64,000 nt of DNA from Serratia ficaria. GTDB lineage: Bacteria; Pseudomonadota; Gammaproteobacteria; Enterobacterales; Enterobacteriaceae. The notes under the pieces were generated by a model. It was not told the DNA's origin. It saw only the letters and a program-made list of their open reading frames with translations, and searched no databases. Numbering within the stretch: the stretch's first letter is position 1; the number at the start of each line of letters is the position of its first letter. Location: positions 4,216,001-4,280,000 of the forward strand of contig NZ_LT906479.1 of the NCBI RefSeq assembly GCF_900187015.1, in the 5' to 3' direction. Of the stretch, positions 35,387 through 44,141 are shown piece by piece. The translations under genes were made by a program, and so were the position numbers.

Positions 35387-35995
35387 TCAGCCGCCGCCGG
35401 CGGGTTTCGGCAATATAAAATCGACCCGGCGATTTTTAGCCCGCCCCTCTTCGGTGTCATTGCCGGCAACCGGTTGGCTTTCACCTTTGCCCCGTTCGCT
35501 CAGGCGAGACGGCTCAACGCCATGTGCAGTCAGCCAGGCCGCCACTGACCGGGCGCGACGTCGCGACAGATCCTGATTGTACTTTTCGCTGCCCACCGCA
35601 TCGGTATGCCCTTCGATCTTCACCCTGGCGGCCGGATCGGCGGCGATAAATTCGGCCACCTGCCGCAGCGCCGGCTCCGCTTTATCGGCTATCGCATCGC
35701 TGTCGAAGGCGAACAGCACGTCGCTGCGTATCGACAGCGTCACGGCGGTCTTGCTGTTGCGGACCGAGATGTCGGCGGACTTCCTGGCCAGATCCTCCGC
35801 CTTGCTCTGCAGATCGAGCACGCCGGCATTCAGCCCCGAGGGCAGGCCTTGCAAATCCAGCCGGGTCGCCTTGAGATCCAGGATCACCGGTTTCCCCACC
35901 GAGACGCCCTCCCCATCCGCTGCGCCTGCGCCGAAGGCGGCCAGCCCGAAAGCGGCCAGCCACCCCGCACGGGTTAGTTTCCCTAAGCCGTTCAT
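35387..35995 (-). CDS. OmpA-family C-terminal domain protein
   Basis: 202 aa. Signal peptide ending FGAGA; a short N-terminal region with heptad-like character (LDLQSKAEDLARKSADI); then an OmpA-like peptidoglycan-binding domain (~85–195) with DVLFAFDSDAI, VKIEGHTDAVGS, NQDLSRRRARSVA and GRAKNRRVDF. It starts 3 nt after the stop of the preceding secreted-protein gene, so the two form an operon. Confidence 0.87.
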   Translation of the reverse strand: MNGLGKLTRAGWLAAFGLAAFGAGAADGEGVSVGKPVILDLKATRLDLQGLPSGLNAGVLDLQSKAEDLARKSADISVRNSKTAVTLSIRSDVLFAFDSDAIADKAEPALRQVAEFIAADPAARVKIEGHTDAVGSEKYNQDLSRRRARSVAAWLTAHGVEPSRLSERGKGESQPVAGNDTEEGRAKNRRVDFILPKPAGGG

Positions 35996-35998
35996 CGC

Positions 35999-36469
35999 TC
36001 AGCGATCCGTGATGGCGATCGGGCCAAGCGGCTCGACCCCTTCCAGGGTCAGGTAAACTTCTTTCACGTCCGCCGGCGGCGCGGGGAAGCTGCCGAACCA
36101 GGTGGCGACATAGGGAACGCCCTGGCTCGAACGGTATGGCACGCTGGGTGAGGCCAGCGGGACATTATTGCTGTCGGTCAGCAGCAGATACTTTTTGTTG
36201 CCGACCAGAATATAGAACGACTTTTCCAGCGCGTCTTTATCCAGGCTGCTATACAGGGCCTGGCCGTTGAGGTTGTCCTTCAGGCCTTTAAAGCGCACCT
36301 TGATAGTCAGGATTTCGCCGTGGCGCAGCGCCTCGGTCACCTGCGCCTCGGCCACGCCGCTGCTGACAATGCCGGTCGCCAGCGGGGCCGCATCGGCGGC
36401 CGCAGCGGCCCCCGGCACTATCCACGCGGCAAACAGGCAGGCGGCGGCGAAATTTCTGACATGCTTCAT
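35999..36469 (-). CDS. secreted protein of unknown function
   Basis: 156 aa. A clear signal peptide (CLFAAWIVPGAAAA) and a mature part of alternating beta-strand character (EILTIKVRFKGL, EKSFYILVGNKKYLLLTDSNN, EVYLTLEGVEPLGPIAITD). No family recognised. It is cotranscribed with the OmpA-like gene, so a cell-envelope role is likely. Confidence 0.7.
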   Translation of the reverse strand: MKHVRNFAAACLFAAWIVPGAAAAADAAPLATGIVSSGVAEAQVTEALRHGEILTIKVRFKGLKDNLNGQALYSSLDKDALEKSFYILVGNKKYLLLTDSNNVPLASPSVPYRSSQGVPYVATWFGSFPAPPADVKEVYLTLEGVEPLGPIAITDR

Positions 36470-36644
36470 GATGAGTATCCTTATTGGGGAAGAGGATTGT
36501 TTTTGTTGCGTTTATTTTCAACAACATCACAAGGCCTCGGGGATAGCTACGCTTCGGAATTATAGTAAAACGCGCAACATCCATAAGGGTTATCCCCCAA
36601 AACCTAACCTGGGTCACGTTATGCGCCCAGGCCGACAATAAGCC

Positions 36645-37586
36645 TCACCCCGCGGGCCGATGGTCCCGCAGCCATCCCCTGACATCCGTCACCGCGATGC
36701 CGTGGCGGGCGTTGTAGGTGATGGCTTTATCCCAGGCGACGCCCTCGGCGCGGGCAAAGGCCAACCGATAGGCCGCCGTCAGGCTGGCGGGATCCGCCTG
36801 CGCCGCGGCGCGCAGCTGCGGCATCTCTTCAACCGCCAGCTGATAAGGCCGCCGCTCATGTTCACTCAGCAAATCCGCCAGCCGGCGGTAGGTGAGCGTG
36901 TCGCCGGCGATAAAAACGACGTCGTTACCGAAAGCCGGCCGGTGGAAAAAAATCCTCGCCGTCAAACGGCCGATATCTTCGGGCGTGGTCAGGCTGACGG
37001 CGAAATCCGCGCTGCCGGGGGCGTTAACGCGGCGGGTTTCGAAGTCCACCACGCCGAAGCCCGGCTCGAAGAGGTAACTGGTGAACATGCCGGTAGAGAC
37101 GATGAGCCACTGCGTTTCACTCTGCTCGCGCAGCAATGCCCGCACCGCAAGCTGCTCATCCCACACCGGTTGGCCGCTGCCGCCGCCGATCCGATCGTAA
37201 TCCACGCCGAACTGCCAGGGAACATAACGGGCGACCCCGGCCATCAGCACCGCGCGGGTAATTTTAAGCTGCGTGCCTTTGCCGCCCACGAATCCGCTGC
37301 AGTTTATCACCGCATCATAGCGGGCGAAGATTGCCGCCAACTCCGCCGCCGATTGGCGGCTGAAATCGGCGGTAATCACCGCGATGCCCCATGCGGCAAG
37401 CTGCTGCAGCCGCGCCTGATTTTCCGGCGCGGCGTTGCCGGGCGACGCGGGCCGCAGCAGCACGCTCAGCCGCACGCCTGGCTGCCGTAGGCGCTCCCCG
37501 ACAAATCCCCGCAGCATGGCCATGCCGAGCTCACCGGCCCCCAAAATGAGGATGTCTGATGTTTGACGATGATTTGAGATGCTCAT
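36645..37586 (-). CDS. NmrA-like/isoflavone reductase-type NAD(P)-binding protein
   Basis: 313 aa. N-terminal Rossmann motif ILILGAGELGMAMLRGF; YDAVINCSGFVGGKGTQLKI and RYVPWQFGVDYDRIGGGSGQPVWDEQ match the NmrA-like atypical SDR family. Such proteins are redox sensors or reductases of aromatic compounds. It is divergent from an HxlR regulator, 86 bp apart, which often senses electrophiles or quinones and controls such genes. Confidence 0.82.
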   Translation of the reverse strand: MSISNHRQTSDILILGAGELGMAMLRGFVGERLRQPGVRLSVLLRPASPGNAAPENQARLQQLAAWGIAVITADFSRQSAAELAAIFARYDAVINCSGFVGGKGTQLKITRAVLMAGVARYVPWQFGVDYDRIGGGSGQPVWDEQLAVRALLREQSETQWLIVSTGMFTSYLFEPGFGVVDFETRRVNAPGSADFAVSLTTPEDIGRLTARIFFHRPAFGNDVVFIAGDTLTYRRLADLLSEHERRPYQLAVEEMPQLRAAAQADPASLTAAYRLAFARAEGVAWDKAITYNARHGIAVTDVRGWLRDHRPAG

Positions 37587-37672
37587 ACTCTCTCCTGCTG
37601 TATTGGTCGGCCTATCCTGTCAGCCTGCCCATCGGGCGGCAATCAGGTACAGCGTTGATACCGGAGGAAGAA

Positions 37673-38077
37673 ATGGAACTCAGCGATGAACAGAAAGAAA
37701 AATTCGCCGCGATATGCAGCGCGCTCAGCGATGAAGATGACGGCCTAAAGCGTGAAGTGCTGACGCATACCGGCAACCGTTGGTCCCTGAGCATCATTTA
37801 CGCCCTGGGTACGCGCGGCCCGCTGCGCCATGCGGAACTTGGGCGGGCATTGGCCGGCGTGACGCAGCGCATGCTGACGAGAACGCTGCGCCATTTGGAA
37901 CGCGACGGCTTGATCAGCCGGCATGATTACCAGCAAAAATATCCGCATCCCCATGTGGAGTATCAATTAACGCCCATTGGGGAAGGCATTCTGCTCAACA
38001 TGCTGCCGATGTGGGAGTGGATTTTGTCGAATGCCGCCGCTATCCGCGATTCCCGCGAGCGATTTGGCAACGATTGA
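37673..38077 (+). CDS. HxlR-family transcriptional regulator
   Basis: 134 aa. The winged helix has the HxlR hallmark NRWSLSIIYALGTRGPLRHAELGRAL, then GVTQRMLTRTLRHLERDGLISR and the wing HVEYQLTPIGEGIL. ATG 37673 has GGAGGAAG upstream; the longer open frame to 37559 lies in the divergent promoter and is rejected. Likely regulates the divergent NmrA-like gene. Confidence 0.88.
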   Translation: MELSDEQKEKFAAICSALSDEDDGLKREVLTHTGNRWSLSIIYALGTRGPLRHAELGRALAGVTQRMLTRTLRHLERDGLISRHDYQQKYPHPHVEYQLTPIGEGILLNMLPMWEWILSNAAAIRDSRERFGND

Positions 38078-38319
38078 CGAATTTACTCCATTTTTCGCGA
38101 AGTTAAGCCATAAAAAGCGTTAACTCCGCCATTTTCAGTCATTACGGCGCGCCGCCGCATCCCCCGTCATTTCCCCCCGCTGCGTTCATCCTCGTTTACA
38201 GCGGCGCTGGCGTGGCGACGGCCAACGCCGGCTAAAAATTGCGCCGATTATAGTGTCGACTACAATTCAATCGAAATACCTCCCTACAACATCATAATTT
38301 ATTAAAACCAGAGGTGATT

Positions 38320-38964
38320 ATGTTACAGAAACACGAAAACGTAATAAGTATGACTGTACTTAGCCATCAGGCCACCCAACAACTAATGCCCTCGTTTTCC
38401 TCACTGCCCCATACGCAGCACGCCGACGGCAAATACCGCCTGCGCCGCTATTCGGTAGTCAAACACCTCGGCGGCCGCGTCGTCGAAGCGGGGCCGCGCA
38501 ATTTCGTGCAATCTGACGAGATCAATCACTTTCAGGGCAACGTGGTGCGCCGCTTCGAGCCGATTGACAGCGCGGTGCTGCAAAGCGTCGGCATGGAGGA
38601 AATGTGCAGCCTGTTCGCCGAAAGCAACGATCTGCCTGACGGGGCGGAGATAGAAATTCACCAGATGCGCGTCGTCGCCGTACAGAAAGACACTCAGGTA
38701 GCGCCGGAAGGCATTCATCAGGACGGCTTCGACCATATCGCGATGATCGCCATTCACCGGCACAATATCGTCGGCGGCGAAATCATGCTGTACGACGACA
38801 GCCACCATGATCCCTTCTTTAAAAAAGCGCTGGCGGACGGCGAGGCCGTGCTGCTGGCGGACAGCAAACTCTGGCATAACGCCACGCCGATCAGCGCCGT
38901 CGAGCCGGAAGAAGCAGGCTATCTGGATCTCTTTGTCCTGACCGCGCGGGGAGCGAAAGCATGA
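38320..38964 (+). CDS. 2-oxoglutarate/Fe(II) dioxygenase (2OG-Fe_Oxy_2, amino-acid hydroxylase-like)
   Basis: 214 aa. The metal triad is visible: His133-x-Asp135 (GIHQDGFDH) and distal His186 (LWHNATP). Flanking VVRRFEPI, IEIHQMRVVA and HNIVGGEIMLYDD match the family of Bacillus L-isoleucine-4-hydroxylase. ATG 38320 has AGAGG five nt upstream; GTG 38314 is the alternative. The stop overlaps the next gene by 4 nt, so the two are translationally coupled. It probably hydroxylates a free amino acid or a similar small acid. Confidence 0.8.
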   Translation: MLQKHENVISMTVLSHQATQQLMPSFSSLPHTQHADGKYRLRRYSVVKHLGGRVVEAGPRNFVQSDEINHFQGNVVRRFEPIDSAVLQSVGMEEMCSLFAESNDLPDGAEIEIHQMRVVAVQKDTQVAPEGIHQDGFDHIAMIAIHRHNIVGGEIMLYDDSHHDPFFKKALADGEAVLLADSKLWHNATPISAVEPEEAGYLDLFVLTARGAKA

Positions 38965-40223
38965 CCTTCGCTCCCGAACTCGCCCGAGCCCAGTTCAGCG
39001 CGCTGCGCCAACGCCATGACGATCGACCCGTTATCTTTTTCGATGGCCCGGGCGGCTCTCAGGTTTCACAAGGCGTACTGGAAAAAATGACCGATTATCT
39101 GGGGAAATATAACGCCAACCTGGGCGGACACTATTTTTCCAGCCACAGGACGACCGAGGTGATGGACCATGCGCGGGAATCGGTGCGCGCCTTATTAAAT
39201 GCGCCAACGCCCGATAACATCGTTTTTGGCATGAACATGACCTCGTTGACGTTCCACCTCAGCCGCATCATCAGCCGCAGCTGGCAGGCCGGCGATGAAA
39301 TCATCGTTACCGCGCTGGATCACTACGCCAACGTTTCCAGCTGGCAGCAGGCCGCCGCCGATAAGCAGGTCACCGTGCACCAAATACCGCTGGAGCCCGC
39401 GGACTGCTCTTTGGACGCAGCCCGGCTGTGCGCCAGGATCACCGCCAAAACCCGGCTGGTGGCGGTCAGCTACGCCTCTAACGTCACCGGCAGCATCGTC
39501 GATATCAAAGCCATCACCGAAGCGGCCCACCGGGTGGGCGCGCAGGTTTATGTCGATGCGGTGCACTACGCCCCGCACAACCTGATCGACGTGCAGGCGC
39601 TGGGTTGCGATTTCCTGGTGTGTTCCGCGTATAAATTCTTCGGCCCGCATATCGGCATGGCCTATATCGCCCCGCAGTGGCTGCAGCGATTGCAGCCCTA
39701 CAAAGTGGAGCCGGCCACCGACCTTGGCCCCGGGCGTTTTGAAACCGGCACCCAGAGCTTTGAAGGGCTCGCCGGCGTCACCGCCGCCATCGACTATCTG
39801 GCGCAGTGGGGCACGCCGGGCGCACCGCTAAGGCAGCGGTTGCAGGAAAGCTTCGTCGACTATCACCGGCATGAAGAACGGCTGTGCCGCCATTTTTTAC
39901 AGCGCCTGCGGCAACTCGGCGGCGTGCGGCTCTACGGCTGCCCGCAGGCGGATAGCCACCGCCGCACGCCGACCTTTGCCCTGACCTTTAGCGGCCATGC
40001 GCCTGAAGCGATCGCCCGTCGGCTAGGCCAGCACAATATCTGCGTCGGCAGCGGACATTTCTATGCGCTGGGATTGATTCAGCAGTTGGGTTTGCAAGAC
40101 GGTGGCGTATTGCGCATCGGCATGATGCATTACAACACCCAGCAGGAAATCGACGTGCTGTTCGAGGTGCTTGCCGACGAACTGGCGGTAACGGGGAAAC
40201 AAACCGCGATCGGATTGGGATAG
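38961..40223 (+). CDS. PLP-dependent cysteine desulfurase-like protein (class V aminotransferase fold)
   Basis: 420 aa. The PLP lysine is Lys225 in CSAYKFFGPHIGMAY, preceded by the cofactor-binding VYVDAVHYAPH. The N-terminus (IFFDGPGGSQVSQGVLEKM) and RFETGTQSFEGLAGVTAAIDYL match the cysteine-desulfurase-like subfamily. No clear SufS/IscS-type catalytic Cys loop is seen. Directly coupled to the 2OG dioxygenase, it may act on the hydroxylated product (elimination, transamination or retro-aldol). Reaction unknown. Confidence 0.78.
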   Translation: MTFAPELARAQFSALRQRHDDRPVIFFDGPGGSQVSQGVLEKMTDYLGKYNANLGGHYFSSHRTTEVMDHARESVRALLNAPTPDNIVFGMNMTSLTFHLSRIISRSWQAGDEIIVTALDHYANVSSWQQAAADKQVTVHQIPLEPADCSLDAARLCARITAKTRLVAVSYASNVTGSIVDIKAITEAAHRVGAQVYVDAVHYAPHNLIDVQALGCDFLVCSAYKFFGPHIGMAYIAPQWLQRLQPYKVEPATDLGPGRFETGTQSFEGLAGVTAAIDYLAQWGTPGAPLRQRLQESFVDYHRHEERLCRHFLQRLRQLGGVRLYGCPQADSHRRTPTFALTFSGHAPEAIARRLGQHNICVGSGHFYALGLIQQLGLQDGGVLRIGMMHYNTQQEIDVLFEVLADELAVTGKQTAIGLG

Positions 40224-40243
40224 ATAGTGGGGAAAAACGGTAA

Positions 40244-40317
40244 TGGAGCGGGTGAAGGGAATCGAACCCTCGTATGCAGCTTGGGAAGCTGCCGTTCTAC
40301 CATTGAACTACACCCGC
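40244..40317 (-). tRNA. glyU: tRNA-Gly (anticodon CCC)
   Basis: 74 nt. Acceptor stem GCGGGTG/CACCCGC with encoded CCA; D-arm GTTCAATGGTAGAAC; anticodon stem GCAGC/GCTGC with loop TTCCCAA, so the anticodon is CCC; T-arm GAGGGTTCGATTCCCTTC. Its place next to lysS and actS agrees with E. coli glyU. It reads the rare GGG codon. Confidence 0.96.
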
Positions 40318-40425
40318 ATCGGTGTGCGACTGGCATTATAACCGGTTATCGGCACCGGGCAAGCGAAGATGGCGCGTAACTGCCGATGTTTTAAGCAGTT
40401 AGCGTGCCGGCCCGTTATCGCAGCG

Positions 40426-40461
40426 AAAAAAAACCGGCACAGTCGCCCGTGCCGGTTTTTT
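40426..40461 (-). terminator. bidirectional intrinsic terminator after lysS
   Basis: Stem CCGGCAC (40434–40440) / GTGCCGG (40449–40455), flanked by runs of A and T on both sides. It ends the prfB–lysS transcript on the minus strand. Confidence 0.88.
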
Positions 40462-40475
40462 CACGCTAAGCGAGG

Positions 40476-41993
40476 TTACTTCTGCGGGCGCATCGCCGGG
40501 AACAGAATCACGTCGCGGATGGTGTGGCTGTTGGTGAACAGCATCACCATGCGGTCGATACCGATGCCCAGACCTGCGGTAGGCGGCAGGCCGTGCTCCA
40601 GCGCGGTCACGTAGTCTTCGTCGTAGAACATCGCTTCGTCGTCGCCGGCGTCTTTGGCGTTCACCTGGTCGGCGAAGCGCTGCGCCTGATCTTCGGCGTC
40701 GTTCAGCTCGGAGAAGCCGTTGCCGATTTCACGGCCGCCGATGAAGAACTCGAAGCGGTCGGTGATTTCCGGGTTCACGTCGTTACGGCGCGCCAGCGGA
40801 GACACTTCCGCCGGGTACTCGGTGATGAAGGTCGGCTGAATCAGATGGCTTTCCGCCACCTCTTCGAAGATCTCGGTCACTACGCGGCCCAGACCCCAGC
40901 TCTTCTCAACCTTGATGCCGATGGATTCGGCGATGGCCACCGCTTTACCCATGTCGGCCAGGTCTGCCAGATCGGTTTCCGGACGGTATTTCTTGATGGC
41001 CTCGGTCATGGTCAGCTTTTCAAACGGCTTGCCGAAGTCGAACACTTCGTCGCCGTACTGCACCTGGCTGTTGCCCAGCACTTTCTCGGTCAGGGTGCGG
41101 AACAGCGATTCGGTCAGCTCGATCAGGTCTTTGTAATCCGCGTAGGCCATATAGAGTTCCATCATGGTGAACTCTGGGTTATGGCGCGGGGAAACGCCTT
41201 CGTTGCGGAAGTTGCGGTTGATTTCGAACACCCGCTCAAAGCCGCCGACCACCAGGCGCTTCAGATACAGTTCCGGCGCGATGCGCAGGTACATGTCGAT
41301 GTCCAGCGCATTGTGGTGGGTGATGAACGGACGCGCGGAGGCGCCACCCGGGATCACCTGCATCATGGGGGTTTCGACCTCCATGAAGCCGCGTTCCACC
41401 ATGAAGTTGCGGATCGCCGCCATCACCTGAGAACGCACCTTGAAGGTGTTGCGCGATTCTTCGTTGGCGATCAGGTCCAGGTAACGCTGGCGATAACGGG
41501 TTTCCTGATCGGCCAGGCCGTGAAACTTGTCCGGCAGCGGGCGCAGGGCCTTGGTCAGCAGGCGCAGTTCGGTACAATGGATCGACAGTTCGCCGGTCTT
41601 GGTTTTGAACAGCTTGCCGCGCGCGCCGAGGATATCGCCCAGGTCCCACTTCTTGAACTGCTCGTTGTAGACGCCTTCGGCCAGATCGTCGCGCGCCACA
41701 TACAGCTGAATGCGGCCGCCCACGTCCTGCAGGGTGACGAACGATGCCTTGCCCATGATGCGGCGGGTCATCATGCGGCCCGCCACGGTGACTTCTACGC
41801 CCAGCGCTTCCAGCTCTTCGTTTTCTTTGTCGTCATAAGCGGCGTGCAGCTTGTCAGACGTGGCGTCGCGACGGAAATCGTTCGGGAACGCAATGCCGTT
41901 GTCGCGCAGGCCGGCCAGCTTCTCGCGGCGGGACTGCAGCTCGTTATTGAGATCCAGCGCCTGATCGGCGCCCTGTGGTTGTTGCTCAGACAT
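40476..41993 (-). CDS. lysS: lysyl-tRNA synthetase, class II
   Basis: 505 aa, the E. coli length. The N-terminal OB-fold anticodon-binding domain ([17 protein letters not shown]) is followed by class II motif 2 ([18 protein letters not shown]) and motif 3 ([13 protein letters not shown]). It charges tRNA-Lys in the cytoplasm. It starts 9 nt after the prfB stop and is cotranscribed with it, as in E. coli. Confidence 0.98.
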   Translation of the reverse strand: MSEQQPQGADQALDLNNELQSRREKLAGLRDNGIAFPNDFRRDATSDKLHAAYDDKENEELEALGVEVTVAGRMMTRRIMGKASFVTLQDVGGRIQLYVARDDLAEGVYNEQFKKWDLGDILGARGKLFKTKTGELSIHCTELRLLTKALRPLPDKFHGLADQETRYRQRYLDLIANEESRNTFKVRSQVMAAIRNFMVERGFMEVETPMMQVIPGGASARPFITHHNALDIDMYLRIAPELYLKRLVVGGFERVFEINRNFRNEGVSPRHNPEFTMMELYMAYADYKDLIELTESLFRTLTEKVLGNSQVQYGDEVFDFGKPFEKLTMTEAIKKYRPETDLADLADMGKAVAIAESIGIKVEKSWGLGRVVTEIFEEVAESHLIQPTFITEYPAEVSPLARRNDVNPEITDRFEFFIGGREIGNGFSELNDAEDQAQRFADQVNAKDAGDDEAMFYDEDYVTALEHGLPPTAGLGIGIDRMVMLFTNSHTIRDVILFPAMRPQK

Positions 41994-42002
41994 TTCTGTT
42001 CC

Positions 42003-43101
42003 TCATAACCCGGCTTTCAAACTTGCCTCAATGAATTTGTCCAGGTCGCCATCCAGTACGGCCTGCGTGTTACGCGTTTCAACGTTGGTGCGCAAATCCT
42101 TGATGCGGGAGTCGTCCAGCACGTAAGAGCGGATCTGGCTGCCCCAGCCGATGTCGGACTTGTTGTCTTCCATCGTCTGTTTATCAGCATTTTTCTTTTG
42201 CATCTCAAACTCGTACAGCTTGGCTCGCAGCTGTTTAAACGCTTGATCCTTGTTCTTATGCTGAGAACGGTCGTTCTGGCACTGCACCACGATATTGGTT
42301 GGCAGGTGGGTAATACGCACCGCGGATTCGGTTTTGTTTACGTGCTGGCCGCCCGCACCGGAGGCGCGGTAAACGTCGATACGCAGGTCCGCCGGGTTGA
42401 TTTCGATATCGATATCGTCGTCCACTTCCGGGTAGATGAACACCGAGCTGAACGAGGTATGACGACGGCCGCCGGAATCGAACGGGCTCTTGCGCACCAG
42501 GCGGTGCACGCCGGTTTCAGTGCGCAACCAGCCGAACGCGTAGTCGCCGATAATCTTGATGGTGGCGGATTTCAGGCCCGCCACGTCGCCGTCGGACTCT
42601 TCGATCACTTCGGTCTTGAAGCCTTTGGCCTCGGCCCAGCGCAGATACATGCGCAGCAGCATGCTGGCCCAGTCCTGCGCTTCGGTGCCGCCGGAACCGG
42701 CCTGGATATCCAGGTAGCAGTCGGCGCTGTCGTATTCGCCGGAGAACATGCGGCGGAATTCCAGCTGATCCAGCTTGGCCATCAGCAGATCGAGCTCGGC
42801 GCCCGCTTCGTTGAAGGTTTCTTCATCGTCGGCTTCCACCGCCAGTTCCAGCAGGCCGCTGACGTCTTCGCCGCCCTGCTCCAGTTGGTCGATGGTTTCA
42901 ACGATGGCTTCCAGCGCCGCGCGCTCTTTGCCCAGCGCCTGTGCGCGCTCGGGTTCGTTCCAGACGTCAGGCTGTTCCAGCTCGGCGTTGACTTCTTCTA
43001 GGCGTTCTTTCTTGGCATCATAGTCAAAGATACCCCCTAAGAACGGCAGTCCGCTCGGACAGGTCCTGAATTCGGTTTTTTACCGGATTAATTTCAAACA
43101 T
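42003..43101 (-). CDS. prfB: peptide chain release factor 2 (programmed +1 frameshift)
   Basis: 365 aa when decoded in two parts: 43101–43027 (25 codons, [10 protein letters not shown]…) and 43025–42003. The stop-recognition motif SPF ([10 protein letters not shown]) and the GGQ peptidyl-hydrolysis motif ([11 protein letters not shown]) are present. It releases peptides at UGA and UAA. Reading the downstream frame alone gives only an N-truncated protein from an internal ATG, which is not the true start. Confidence 0.97.
43022..43040 (-). promoter_or_regulatory. RF2 autoregulatory +1 frameshift site
   Basis: On the minus strand an internal Shine–Dalgarno-like AGGGGG precedes TAT CTT TGA C. 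Codon 26 is the in-frame UGA at 43026–43024. When RF2 is scarce the ribosome slips +1 on CTT and continues with GAC, as known for E. coli prfB. Confidence 0.97.
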
Positions 43102-43301
43102 GGTTTTTGCGTTCTTTTACGTTGATGTCGTCGATGGCGAAATGCCATTGGAACCGGTAATTCTAACGGATCCGGGCGGCAGTTTATAGCGAGTTGCTCA
43201 GTTTTTGTGGCGATCGGGCGCCAAAGCGTGTAGCGGGGAGAGCTGGTGTTTCGTCCGTGTTTTCTTGTCGGCGCCAACCAAGCCGCTAAGCTGTTCAAGT
43301 A

Positions 43302-43331
43302 TTGAGCAGTGTAGTCATTAAGACTATAGTC
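43302..43331 (+). promoter_or_regulatory. toxin–antitoxin promoter with operator over −10
   Basis: TTGAGC (43302–43307), a 17-nt spacer and TATAGT (43325–43330). The −10 lies inside the perfect palindrome GACTATAGTC (43322–43331), as expected for autorepression by the antitoxin. The start codon of the toxin is 36 bp further. Confidence 0.65.
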
Positions 43332-43366
43332 ACGACGATGACTCAACAGGGATAGGCGGTGCCAAC

Positions 43367-43753
43367 ATGGACATTTTCGTTACGGATGATTTCGACAAAT
43401 TTATGAAGAAAAATCGCATCGTCGATCAAAAAATTTGCACGGCTGCTCACGAACTCGAACATGGCAACCATGACGGCGATCTGGGGGGCGGCGTCTACAA
43501 GAAACGCCTCCCGCTCAATCGGGGTAAACGGGGCGGCGCCCGATCCATCGTGGCATTTAAACACGGACGCCATCAGTATTTTGTTGATGGATGGCTAAAA
43601 AACACCGTAAAACAGAACGGTGCAAAAGAAATTAACGATGATGAATTAGCAACCTATCGCGAGCTCGCGAAAGACTTTCTTGCCATGCCGCCAGAAATTA
43701 TCAAACGAGCCATCGATAGCGGTTACCTGCGAGAGGTGAAATGCGATGACTGA
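43367..43753 (+). CDS. RelE/HigB-type toxin of a type II toxin–antitoxin pair
   Basis: 128 aa. Resembles the RelE-superfamily toxins of the PF06296 kind: MDIFVTDDFDKFMKK, a basic patch VYKKRLPLNRGKRGGARSIV, and FVDGWLKNT, with ELATYRELAKDFLAM toward the end. Such toxins are usually ribosome-dependent mRNA endonucleases. It precedes and overlaps the antitoxin by 8 nt, the toxin-first order of higBA. The pair is inserted between recJ and prfB, which are neighbours in E. coli. Confidence 0.85.
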   Translation: MDIFVTDDFDKFMKKNRIVDQKICTAAHELEHGNHDGDLGGGVYKKRLPLNRGKRGGARSIVAFKHGRHQYFVDGWLKNTVKQNGAKEINDDELATYRELAKDFLAMPPEIIKRAIDSGYLREVKCDD

Positions 43754-44090
43754 TAATCGCCTACTCAGACTGCAAAAAATGGCGCAACGATTCAATGAAA
43801 TTGGCGCAGTGTCAGACGACACCATGCGCAGCATCGATGCGCGCGTTCAGGCGCAAGAGCAAAATGCCCAGCATGAACAGCGTGAGCAAATGGACGGCGC
43901 ACGCATCAAAATGCTACGCAAACGGCTTGGCTTAAGTCAGGCCGATCTGGCGGCCGTGGTCAATATGTCGACCACCAGCGTACAGAAATGGGAACGTAAT
44001 GCGGTGAAACCCCAGGGTTCCGCGCTCAGAATGCTGGAAATTATCGAGCAGAAAGGCGTCGCCAGCCTGATTATTCCGCCACGAAACTGA
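43746..44090 (+). CDS. HTH (Xre-type) antitoxin
   Basis: 114 aa. The N-terminal ~50 residues (MAQRFNEIGAVSDDTMRSID) should wrap the toxin. The C-terminal HTH is IKMLRKRLGLSQADLAAVVNMSTTSVQKWERN … PQGSALRMLEII. Likely binds the palindrome at 43322–43331 with the toxin to repress the operon. Confidence 0.87.
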   Translation: MTDNRLLRLQKMAQRFNEIGAVSDDTMRSIDARVQAQEQNAQHEQREQMDGARIKMLRKRLGLSQADLAAVVNMSTTSVQKWERNAVKPQGSALRMLEIIEQKGVASLIIPPRN

Positions 44091-44141
44091 TGGAGCGTTC
44101 GTACACCGGTCACTTACCGCTGCACGAACGCCCATTTCACT

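Noticed and set aside
43332..43366. Possible additional small gene or RNA before the toxin gene
   Set aside because: Only the toxin leader and ribosome binding site are visible; no structure beyond the palindrome already listed.
44095..44131. Inverted repeat GCGTTCGT/ACGAACGC after the antitoxin gene
   Set aside because: Loop of 21 nt and no U-run; too weak to call.
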